Assembly (NCBI GenBank): GCA_023473795.1
Contig: JAMCYS010000090.1
Span: forward strand, 16,500-80,499
Source of the DNA: Chloroflexota bacterium
GTDB taxonomy: Bacteria; Chloroflexota; UBA6077; FW602-bin22; JAMCYS01
Direction of reading: 5' to 3'
Length of the DNA: 64,000 nucleotides
Positions 1 to 7,698 of this stretch are shown piece after piece (position 1 is the stretch's first letter; each line of letters starts with the position of its first letter). Position numbers and translations under genes: made by a program. The notes under the pieces were generated by a model that made no database searches, was not told the DNA's origin, and saw only the letters and a list, made by a program, of their open reading frames with translations.

Positions 1-1660
1 CAAAGCCATCACGCACGTAGATGACCTCGCAGGCAGCCAGGAGCAGCCCGGCCAACAGCACGAGGGCAAGGGCGAAGACATCCTCGGACCGCCCGGGGGA
101 GTCCGAGGGGCCACCCCCCGGCAGGCGCCTCAGTAATGCCAGTCCGGCGAGACCGGCCAGAGCCAGCAAGACCGCTAGTGAAGTCAGACCGGCCAGGCCA
201 AGCGCCAGCAGCGCGACCGCAGCCGCCAGCCAGGCCCACCAGTTCCTCCTTGCCCGGTCGAACCAATCGCCCGCCGCCAGCGGCAAGGCGAAAGCCAGCG
301 CGAGAAGGGGTCCCCAGAAGATGGCCAGGTGCTGCCACTGGGTCCTCACGGTGACTAGGCCAATACCACCGACCTGGCTGTGCAGCCAGGCGAAGAACGG
401 CCAGTAGGTGAGAAAACAGACAACGAGCGCCCCCGCGCCGAAGGCGGCAGCCCTCCCCAGGAAGTCAAGGAGCGGGCGTCCAGAGACCAAGGCACGCTGC
501 AGGGCGTAGCAGAGCGCCAGCAACCCCAGGAACACAGGCAAGTCCCAGGTGTTGAGGAAACCCAGGGCGCCAAAGCAAAGCACGTAGAGTACGGCGCGGC
601 CCTTCTCCGCCCCCAGCGCCGCGGCCGTCAGCTCGCGCGGCCAGCGCAGCACGGCCAGACAGAGACTCAGGGCGAAGACGACGAACGGCAAGGCCATCAC
701 GTGGGGGTGGAGGTCTCCCAGGAGAAAACTGAAGAATGGGAACTCGTTGATCGTGTAGTCACCGGAGACGCCCGTGGCCGGGTCGAAGGTCCCGACCACT
801 CGGGTCGCCCGCCACCACCACCACGTGTCGGGTGGGTCGCTGGGATACCACTGTGGCCCGACCGGCGCGGTCGCCAAGTCGCGGATATTGAGCCAGCGGA
901 CGAACTCGCTCGAGAGCCTGCCCGTCTGGCGCAGGACTTCGAACACGGCCTCCCAGTTGGCGAGAAAGAGAAGGAGCAGAGGGCCCAGCAGGGCGAAGGC
1001 GGCGGCGCCACCGTCGAAAGGTGTCGGCTCGCCCTCCACCGTAGACGCGGCTCGGCCGGCGACGAGGGAGTAGAGGAGCCCAAAGGAACCGGCGGCCGTG
1101 GCGCCGAAGAGGAAGGCCAGCGCCAGATTGAACCCTACCGCGGGCGCCACGCCCGCGAGCTTCACCAGCACGGCCATCAGATAGTAGCCGAAATAGTAAT
1201 AGCTAATCCCGTAGCCGGCCAGCCACGGGTCCTGCGGCGGGGCGCTCTCCGCCCGCAACGCCGCGTTGAGGAAGGCGAAATCCATCGGCTTCTCCGTGCC
1301 GGAGATCGCCGGATTGTAGGCACGGAAGGCGGCGAGAAGTGCGAAGCCCGCCAGAAACACCAGCTCAGGGTACAACCAATGGCGAGGGTTGGCCCGCAGC
1401 CAGGCCCAGGCCTGTCGGCCCCAGCGCCCCCAGGAAGCAGCGGCCAAGACGGCCATGAGGACAAACAGGGTGGCCCGGCGGTTGGCCAGCAGACCAAAGG
1501 AACTGCCAAGCCAGATGGCGTAGCCAACCAGCAGCAAGCCAAGCGGCTTGGCGAAGGCCAGTCCACGGCCGGGCAGCGCGGGCAGCAACCACCAGACCAG
1601 GGGCAGCGCCGCCAGGCCCAGAGCCTCAACCGCCAGCAGCCATAGCACTACGTCAGACAT
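1..1660 (-). CDS. DUF2298 (Chlor_Arch_YYY) polytopic membrane protein, 3' end outside window
   Basis: About 553 codons are visible, running off the left edge without a stop. The start is an ATG 6 nt after the stop of the upstream giant gene, so the two are probably co-transcribed. The protein is almost entirely hydrophobic helices. It carries the block EKPMDFAFLNAALRAES followed by PQDPWLAGYGISYYYFGYYL (near residues 120-160), then TINEFPFFSFLLGDLHPHVM, which match the DUF2298/YYY family. The same blocks occur in the C-terminal half of the neighbouring fusion, so the two are tandem paralogs. The molecular role of DUF2298 is not established; association with GT-C glycosyltransferases suggests envelope glycan work. 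Family assignment is firm, function is inference. Confidence 0.85.
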   Translation of the reverse strand, partial: MSDVVLWLLAVEALGLAALPLVWWLLPALPGRGLAFAKPLGLLLVGYAIWLGSSFGLLANRRATLFVLMAVLAAASWGRWGRQAWAWLRANPRHWLYPELVFLAGFALLAAFRAYNPAISGTEKPMDFAFLNAALRAESAPPQDPWLAGYGISYYYFGYYLMAVLVKLAGVAPAVGFNLALAFLFGATAAGSFGLLYSLVAGRAASTVEGEPTPFDGGAAAFALLGPLLLLFLANWEAVFEVLRQTGRLSSEFVRWLNIRDLATAPVGPQWYPSDPPDTWWWWRATRVVGTFDPATGVSGDYTINEFPFFSFLLGDLHPHVMALPFVVFALSLCLAVLRWPRELTAAALGAEKGRAVLYVLCFGALGFLNTWDLPVFLGLLALCYALQRALVSGRPLLDFLGRAAAFGAGALVVCFLTYWPFFAWLHSQVGGIGLVTVRTQWQHLAIFWGPLLALAFALPLAAGDWFDRARRNWWAWLAAAVALLALGLAGLTSLAVLLALAGLAGLALLRRLPGGGPSDSPGRSEDVFALALVLLAGLLLAACEVIYVRDGF

Positions 1661-1666
1661 CAGCGA

Positions 1667-4600
1667 TCAGGCAGCTCCCCGCACGTGGTAAATCTTGACG
1701 CCCCGCGCATCGTAAACCAAGTCTAGCGTACTGCCTACCAGGGCGTCGAACTTCGCCAGCCCGGCCGCCGGATAGTAGGCCCGCTCCAGCTCGCCCACGT
1801 AGACGTAGCTGACGCCGTACTCGTGAATGACGGCCAGCGCTGTCGTGGGGTTTGTCGAACTGTAGGCATCGTTGACCTCGTTGACCCGGCGCTCGACTTC
1901 CTGCTGGTAGCCCCAACGTTGCTGGCGCTCGTGCCAATCCCAACCCAGCACCGCGGGCAGGCCGGTGTAAATGGCGACGCGCGCGCCCCAACGATAGTAC
2001 GGAGCCCAGCCCTCCAGCACCACCGGCGAGCCACGTACGTTCTGCCACAGCCACTGGATCGCCGCGTAGTCATTGCCCAACACGAGGCGCCGGCCTTCGT
2101 CGTTGTATACTGCCGAGTTCAGGTAGGCCGCACCGTCCAGAGTGTGCGGGGCCGCCTGGGCGAAGCGATCGAGCAGCCGGGAACGGGTGGCGACAACTGG
2201 GTAGGCAAGTCCCGCCACGAGAACGAGCGCCAAACCCACCTGCCAGATCTGCGACCACCAGGCGCGCGATTTGGCTGCCAGGCTACAGAGAGCAACGAGC
2301 ACCACCGATCCGGCCACGCCCCAGACAATCCACATCTGCAGATAGAACTTGAAAACGGTGTTCATGCGGCCAACGTCGCCCTTGATGGCAAAGAGCTCGC
2401 AGAAGGCGCTCAGGCCGAAGCCCAACGCAATCATGCCCAGGAGAAACGTCTCCGCGGCCGAGCGGCGCGGCTGCAGCGCCAGCCAGGCGGAGACCGACAG
2501 CAGTACCAGAAGAACCCCCAGCGTCGTGTAGCCCAGGAGATGCAGCAGTAGCCCGCCGGCCACTACGCCGCCCAGTCCGTACAGGGCCAGCAACGCCGGC
2601 TCGTCGTCACGACGCACTAGCGCCCCATAGTGGCGACGGAACGCGTCCGCGCGCGGCCAGTGGCGCGCGCTCGCCGCCGCGCCTCGCCACCAACCGGCCC
2701 GCGAGTGGCGAGCCCACAGTTCGTAGGCAAGGAAGCTGACCAGACCGAAAATGAAGAGCCCGTTGATCACCAGGTACAAGTGCAGGGGCGAGCGCTCTGG
2801 CGCCGGGTCGACGCCGTTGTAGAACGACTGGAAGTTGGCGTGGAAGGGCAGGTAGAGCGCCCAGGCAGTGAGCGATAGCATGACGAGGTCGACAAGCAGG
2901 CGCAGCAGTCGGGCCAGGCTGCGCGCGCCTCTAAACCAGACCACGAAGAGCGCGAAGCCTGCCAGCGCCAGATAGGTGGGGAAATCCCAGGAGTTCGTCG
3001 GCCACAGCGCCCCCAGCACCAGGGCGAGAACAAACCAGCGCAGCAGCGCCTGCAGCCAAACGCGAGCCCGCACCCCCTCGACCGGCAGTAGCCCCTCGCC
3101 GCTCAGAGCCAGGCTCAGGCAGGCCGCCAGGCTGAGGAGCGTGTAGGGCATGGCAATCATGTGGGCGTGCAAATCGGCGAAGAGGAAGGTGAAGAAGGGG
3201 AACTCGTTCACTGAGGCACCCGGATAGACTCGCGTCGTGGCCCAATACCAATCGGTCGACGAAGCCAGTGGCTGGCCCCGCAGCCAGGATGAGGCCAGTC
3301 CCGTCAGGGCGGCAAGCAGACCGTCGACGCCGGGTATGGCGCTGTGCAGGCCGTGGTAGCCATTGGCACCCAGGGCATCGAGTAGCTGGCCGGCTCCCCC
3401 GAGATTGCCCGCGAAGCAGACGATACCGACCGCGAGCAGCCCCGAGGCGAGGCGGCGTCGTTCCCGGCCGGGCAGCAGCTGGACCGCGAGGCTGTACGAG
3501 ACCGAGAAGACACCCGCCGCGGTGGCCGCGGCGAGAAACGGCACGGCCAAGTTGTAGGCGATTGTCGGCTCAATGGCCGTGAGCTTGATTAGCGTGGCGA
3601 CCAGCAGCTGGCCGAAGTAATAGTAGTTGAGGAAACCGCCGGCAAACCAGGGGTCATAGGGCGGGTAGGCCTCGCTCTTCAGCACGGCCATCAAGTAGGC
3701 AAAGTCCATCGGCTTTTCGCCCCCTCGGGCAGGATGCCAGAGGTCGGGGTTCAGCCAGCGCAGCGCCAGGAAGATCAGAAACACCCCCCAGAACACGGCC
3801 TCCCCCGTCAAGAGAGCCGCCCGGCGCTCGCGCCAAAGCGAGCGCAAAGCGGCACGCTGCCACCAGGCGACGCCCGCGGCAGCTGCCGTGAGAGCCGCGA
3901 GCAGCAGACGCAGCACGCCTGGCGTGGCCGGCAGCAGGCCCGCGCTCGTCACCTGCCACTGCAACCAGGTAAGCAACAGTAGAGCCAGCGGGCGGGCGAA
4001 ATGATAGCCCCGATCCGGCAACCATCCCAGAGCGGCAACGGCGAAGGGCAAGCCGACCAGCCCGAGCCCGAGAAGTGCCAGCACCCAGGCCACGAGCGGC
4101 AGGCGGTTCTGCCAGCCGTCGGCAGGGAAGAGCTCGGCGTAGGTACCCCCCAGCGCCTCCACCGCCGCCTGCACCGGGTCCATCAGCCGAACCGACGTGC
4201 TGGTGGGAGCAACGCCGCTCACGGGTCCCAGTAAGGAGCGCAGCTGGCTCTCGGAAAGCTGAGCCTCTTTGCGAAAGACCAGCACCTTGGGGTGGTCGTA
4301 GACCGTGAAGCTCTCGTCGGCAGCGTCGTCCACTATCTGCCAACCATCCAGAGCCGGATAGTTGCTGAAGACCTTGTCCAACGCGAAACCCAGCTGGCCG
4401 CCGAACAGTAGCTGGTAGTAACGGGTGGTCACCGGGTAGCGGGCGGGGAGGCGCGGGATCGAAGCATAGAGTCGATTGCTGGAGAGGATCACGAAGTCGG
4501 CCCGCCGCAGGTCCGCGATCAGCTCCGCCACCTTGCTCTCGGTGTCGTCGTCGTAAAGGGGCATCTCGACGAGGGTGTACTCATCGAGGCTGCGCTGCCG

Positions 4601-6016
4601 GCCGTCGATTTGCATCGGCAAGGGCAGGGGGTCGTCCCAGTGCTCGGAAGTAATGACCGAGCCGGCGGTCACGTTCTCGTACAACCACTGCGAGGCGGCA
4701 AGGCGGGGGTGTTCCCCTGAGTAGACATTTATGAACGCCGCGCCGTAGAGCACGGCCCCCAAAAGAGCGGCTCCCCCAAGACCAACCGCCCCATACGGCG
4801 AAAGGAGGCGGGCACGCCATAGGTTAGTGCCGTCCGCCTGCCGCGCCGCCAGCCAGCGGTAGAGGTCGACCACGAGCACGGCCCCGGCCAACGAGAGGGC
4901 CGGCATAATCGGCAGCAGATAGCGCATGAACTTGGCGTAGAACGAGCCGGTGACCAGGAAGTACGGCACCACCCAGGCCAGAAGAAGCAGGTCGGTGGCT
5001 CGGGGTCGAACGAACTGGCGTACGGCTAGGTAGGTGATGCCAGCCAACGCCGTTAGGCCGAGCGCGGGCCCGTAGCCCCAGAGAACCAAGTTGCGGAGGA
5101 AGTAGAGGTAAGGCGTCGTGCCCGCGTATTGGCGCGTATATGGCAAGTCGGCCAGGCCCCGCACCATGGCGTTCTGTTCGCTGATGCTGCGGACGTAGGT
5201 GGCGAAGTCCAGGACAGCGTAGGGCTGGAGCACGACGCCCACGACCACGGCCGCGAGGCAGCAGAGGGCAACCAAGCCGATGGAGCGATTGACCTGCCGG
5301 CTCGCTGGCCGGCGCCAGCCCTGTTCGCCGGGGCGAGGCCAGTAGATGTACAGGCCGGCGGCGACGACCGGCAGCAGGAGCGCCGGCAGGGCGCTAAACT
5401 TGAACGCGAAAGCCAAGCCGATGGCGGCGCCGAGGCCCACCGCATCCCGGAGACGACCGCGGCGGCGCAGCTGTTCCGCGAACACTAGAGCCAAGACGAG
5501 CGCAAACGTCAGAAGGGTGTCGGCGGCGTAGAAGTGCGAGAGCTGGATATGGAAGGCGGTGAAAGTGACGAAGGCAGCCGCCAGCAAGCCGGCCGCGCGC
5601 CCGTACAAGCGAGAGCCCAGCAAGTACAGCAAACCGATGGTGCCCAAATCAAAGAGCGCCGAGATAACTCGCCCAATCGGGCTGAGGTATTCGTAGCTGC
5701 CCAGCCGAGGGTCGAAGAGAGCGGCAACCCAACTGGCGAGGCGCAGCAGGTAGATGGTGAACGAGCCGTAGGCAAAAAAATGCGGGTTGAGCGTGCTCGT
5801 CTTAGCATCCAGCAGGTTGGCCCAGTTCGGTGGGAGAGGTAGACTGAGCGGGGCAGCGAACATAGCGATTGCCCGCTCGTCCGGATGTAGTTGCCGGAAG
5901 AGGTCCCAGTTTATGTTGTAGAGGCGCAGCGCCGCTCCGCCGAGCAGCAAGCCCACCAGTAGCGCCGCCGCGCCCCAGGAGCTGTTCTGCCTGCCCCGGC
6001 GGTCGGCCGAGATCAT
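1667..6016 (-). CDS. GT39-type glycosyltransferase fused to a DUF2298 domain
   Basis: This 1449-residue membrane protein has two halves. The N-terminal ~640 residues look like a GT-C/GT39 (ArnT/PMT-like) enzyme. After a first TM helix the outer loop has QLHPDERAIAMF with the acidic pair Asp46-Glu47, the usual GT-C catalytic position, then many TM helices and a soluble region around residues 420-600. From about residue 650 it becomes DUF2298, with EKPMDFAYLMAVLKSEAYPP near residue 767 and SVNEFPFFTFLFADLHAHM further on. Such enzymes use polyprenyl-phosphate sugars outside the cytoplasmic membrane; donor and acceptor are unknown here. An ATG start follows GAGGGTGA. The next gene starts 6 nt beyond the stop. 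The fusion supports a joint role for the two families. Confidence 0.85.
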   Translation of the reverse strand: MISADRRGRQNSSWGAAALLVGLLLGGAALRLYNINWDLFRQLHPDERAIAMFAAPLSLPLPPNWANLLDAKTSTLNPHFFAYGSFTIYLLRLASWVAALFDPRLGSYEYLSPIGRVISALFDLGTIGLLYLLGSRLYGRAAGLLAAAFVTFTAFHIQLSHFYAADTLLTFALVLALVFAEQLRRRGRLRDAVGLGAAIGLAFAFKFSALPALLLPVVAAGLYIYWPRPGEQGWRRPASRQVNRSIGLVALCCLAAVVVGVVLQPYAVLDFATYVRSISEQNAMVRGLADLPYTRQYAGTTPYLYFLRNLVLWGYGPALGLTALAGITYLAVRQFVRPRATDLLLLAWVVPYFLVTGSFYAKFMRYLLPIMPALSLAGAVLVVDLYRWLAARQADGTNLWRARLLSPYGAVGLGGAALLGAVLYGAAFINVYSGEHPRLAASQWLYENVTAGSVITSEHWDDPLPLPMQIDGRQRSLDEYTLVEMPLYDDDTESKVAELIADLRRADFVILSSNRLYASIPRLPARYPVTTRYYQLLFGGQLGFALDKVFSNYPALDGWQIVDDAADESFTVYDHPKVLVFRKEAQLSESQLRSLLGPVSGVAPTSTSVRLMDPVQAAVEALGGTYAELFPADGWQNRLPLVAWVLALLGLGLVGLPFAVAALGWLPDRGYHFARPLALLLLTWLQWQVTSAGLLPATPGVLRLLLAALTAAAAGVAWWQRAALRSLWRERRAALLTGEAVFWGVFLIFLALRWLNPDLWHPARGGEKPMDFAYLMAVLKSEAYPPYDPWFAGGFLNYYYFGQLLVATLIKLTAIEPTIAYNLAVPFLAAATAAGVFSVSYSLAVQLLPGRERRRLASGLLAVGIVCFAGNLGGAGQLLDALGANGYHGLHSAIPGVDGLLAALTGLASSWLRGQPLASSTDWYWATTRVYPGASVNEFPFFTFLFADLHAHMIAMPYTLLSLAACLSLALSGEGLLPVEGVRARVWLQALLRWFVLALVLGALWPTNSWDFPTYLALAGFALFVVWFRGARSLARLLRLLVDLVMLSLTAWALYLPFHANFQSFYNGVDPAPERSPLHLYLVINGLFIFGLVSFLAYELWARHSRAGWWRGAAASARHWPRADAFRRHYGALVRRDDEPALLALYGLGGVVAGGLLLHLLGYTTLGVLLVLLSVSAWLALQPRRSAAETFLLGMIALGFGLSAFCELFAIKGDVGRMNTVFKFYLQMWIVWGVAGSVVLVALCSLAAKSRAWWSQIWQVGLALVLVAGLAYPVVATRSRLLDRFAQAAPHTLDGAAYLNSAVYNDEGRRLVLGNDYAAIQWLWQNVRGSPVVLEGWAPYYRWGARVAIYTGLPAVLGWDWHERQQRWGYQQEVERRVNEVNDAYSSTNPTTALAVIHEYGVSYVYVGELERAYYPAAGLAKFDALVGSTLDLVYDARGVKIYHVRGAA

Positions 6017-6054
6017 CGCGCCTGGTCACCCTCGCATACAGAGGTTTGCGCGCC

Positions 6055-6084
6055 ATTCTAGCACGCCGTCGTACGCCCGGGCAA
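6055..6084 (-). promoter_or_regulatory. Sigma70-type promoter of the giant GT39-DUF2298 operon
   Basis: On the minus strand TTGCCC is followed after 18 nt by TAGAAT preceded by TGC (extended -10). It lies about 40 nt before the ATG and is divergent from the promoter at 6143-6172. Confidence 0.5.
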
Positions 6085-6142
6085 CAAAGCCTCGCAGGGC
6101 CAGAATGAGTTCGGGAGCCCGCGGGACGGACGTAGCGCTTGC

Positions 6143-6172
6143 TTGACACACGTTTTGGCGGGCGTTTACAAT
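6143..6172 (+). promoter_or_regulatory. Sigma70-type promoter with a long leader
   Basis: TTGACA and TACAAT are separated by 18 nt, a near-consensus promoter. The first downstream gene starts at 6418, leaving a leader of about 240 nt. A second TATACT box at 6325-6330, without a clear -35, could start a shorter transcript. I recognise no riboswitch in the leader. Confidence 0.6.
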
Positions 6173-6417
6173 CTGCCTAGAGACGTCGTTGGGAGACTGC
6201 CAAGGAAGGCGCCCGCGGATAGGGCGAGCGAAGGTGTTCGTCTTCCGCTCAATCCGCTGCCGTCAACCCAGATATGCCCAAGCGGTAGGGATAGAGGCGA
6301 CCAACCTGGAGTCAGCGACTGCGGTATACTTAGAGGCGAAGGCCGCGTGCCCGCGGCCGCCCCTCACGCCCAAGATGGCGCCGTGGGGCAGCCGCCAGTT
6401 TGGTAAGGAGTGAGGCG

Positions 6418-6762
6418 ATGCCTGAGGTCACTTTCGAGCGTCAGTACCGTACACCCTACTCGGAAGGTTTCCTGCTACTGGAGGGCGAGGACCGGGTCGG
6501 GCGGGCCGAGCTGCACTACACGCCGAGTGTCGTTTACTGCACGCTCGTCGTCGAACGCGAGATGGAGGAAGAGGACCTGCTCGACCTCATTCAGCAGATC
6601 GACGACGACATCGTCGTCTCGGCCAGCGTGCCACGCGAGGACTTCGTCGTTACTGCCTACCACGGCCGAGATCTGGGCGTGTATGAGGACGAGTTCCTGG
6701 ACGAAGAGGATCTGGAAGAGGACGAGGACGAAGACGACGAGGACGAAGACCTCAAGCACTAG
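6418..6762 (+). CDS. Small protein with a strongly acidic C-terminal tail, function unknown
   Basis: 114 residues. The ATG follows AAGGAG with 7 nt spacing, which decides the start over an in-frame upstream GTG. The first ~85 residues look like a compact alpha/beta domain (FERQYRTPYSEGFLLLEGE, then VVYCTLVVEREMEEEDLLDL). The last ~28 residues are almost only Asp and Glu (for example LEEDEDEDDEDEDLKH). There is no signal peptide or TM, so it is probably cytosolic. Acidic tails like this can bind basic proteins or mimic nucleic acid, but nothing else supports either idea. A strong promoter and long leader precede it. I do not recognise the family. Confidence 0.75.
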   Translation: MPEVTFERQYRTPYSEGFLLLEGEDRVGRAELHYTPSVVYCTLVVEREMEEEDLLDLIQQIDDDIVVSASVPREDFVVTAYHGRDLGVYEDEFLDEEDLEEDEDEDDEDEDLKH

Positions 6763-6893
6763 CGCGCCCTAAGTTGGATCCCTGGCGCTCTTTACAGGCC
6801 GCACTTGTCCGGTGATTGCTGCGTCGCGTTCTATGGGCACGCCCTCCGGCCGTGCCCGTCGGCATTTCCCCACTCTTTGCCGTCCGGCCATGC

Positions 6894-6899
6894 TATAAT
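6894..6899 (+). promoter_or_regulatory. Extended -10 promoter element before the DedA-like gene
   Basis: TGC-TATAAT with no convincing -35. The likely transcription start (about 6906) falls after the most upstream possible start codon of the next gene, which argues that translation begins further downstream. Confidence 0.45.
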
Positions 6900-6901
6900 C
6901 G

Positions 6902-7501
6902 TTGGCGCAGTTCACCTTGGAGGCCCAGGAGATCGAGAAGTCGGACGCTAGCACGCCTCCCGTCTCGAGCCGCTGGCTGCAGTTCTTGCTGGCGGCGCTG
7001 CCTCTAGTGTTGGTCACTGCCGTGGTGGCCATATTGCGCCCGGACCTACGCGCACTCGCCGCCTATGGCTATGCTGGCGTGTTCGGCATAATGCTGGTTG
7101 GCAACGCCACCGTGCTCCTGCCGTTGCCGGGGCTGGCCACTGTTGCCGCCGCCGGCGCTCTCTGGAACCCACTGCTGGTTGGCTTGGCGGGCGGTCTGGG
7201 CGGAGCAGCGGGCGAGGTCACGGGCTACTTGGCCGGCCGGGGTGCACACCAGTTAGTGGATGTCAGCCGGGCGCAGTGGCTGAGTCGCTTTGAGGGGTGG
7301 GTACGCCGGTACGGCTTCTGGGCCATCCTGGTGTTCGCCACCGTACCTAATCCGTTCTTCGACGTGGTCGGCATCGCCGCCGGCTCGTTTGCCTACCCCC
7401 CCTGGCGCTTCTTCGCCGCCGTCTGGCTGGGCAATACGATCAAGTGCACTGCCGTAGCCCTGGCCGCTGGCACCGTCACCGGTTTCTTCTTCGGTGGCTG
7501 A
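6902..7501 (+). CDS. DedA/VTT-family membrane protein
   Basis: About 199 residues if read from the first TTG. It has a hydrophobic N-terminal helix (LQFLLAALPLVLVTAVVAIL), then the DedA/SNARE-associated core: GNATVLLPLPGLATVAAAGA, a Gly-rich stretch GLAGGLGGAAGEVTGYLAGR, and FATVPNPFFDVVGIAAGS before two C-terminal helices. DedA proteins are inner-membrane proteins linked to lipid-carrier (undecaprenyl phosphate or phospholipid) flipping and membrane homeostasis, which fits the isoprenoid genes just downstream. The start is uncertain: TTG at 6902 overlaps the likely transcription start, and later TTG codons (6917, 6986) are alternatives. Confidence 0.8.
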   Translation: MAQFTLEAQEIEKSDASTPPVSSRWLQFLLAALPLVLVTAVVAILRPDLRALAAYGYAGVFGIMLVGNATVLLPLPGLATVAAAGALWNPLLVGLAGGLGGAAGEVTGYLAGRGAHQLVDVSRAQWLSRFEGWVRRYGFWAILVFATVPNPFFDVVGIAAGSFAYPPWRFFAAVWLGNTIKCTAVALAAGTVTGFFFGG

Positions 7502-7631
7502 GGAATCCCACCCTCGGGATTGGCCCATCGGCGCGCAACCAGGCGGCTGCCGCTACGTTATCTTGATGGCGGCGAGAGCGACTGCGCGGCCGGGCGAAAG
7601 CCGGTGCCCTCGCCTGAGCGGATGCTCCTGC

Positions 7632-7660
7632 TTGACAAGGCAGGGAGGCGCCGCTAACAT
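7632..7660 (+). promoter_or_regulatory. Sigma70-type promoter of dxs
   Basis: TTGACA, 17 nt, TAACAT, about 40 nt before the dxs start codon. Confidence 0.65.
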
Positions 7661-7698
7661 TGAGGTTACGCGCGCGAAGGAGACGCCAGCAGGCAAGC

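Noticed and set aside
380..1645. A 421-residue open frame on the plus strand
   Set aside because: It is opposite the DUF2298 gene, is Arg/Gln/Gly-rich and low in hydrophobic structure; the minus strand carries clear family motifs.
6260..6330. A tRNA-like stretch in the 6.2 kb leader
   Set aside because: No TΨC arm with GGTTCGAATCC-type sequence or paired acceptor arms could be found; no tRNA elsewhere in the window either.
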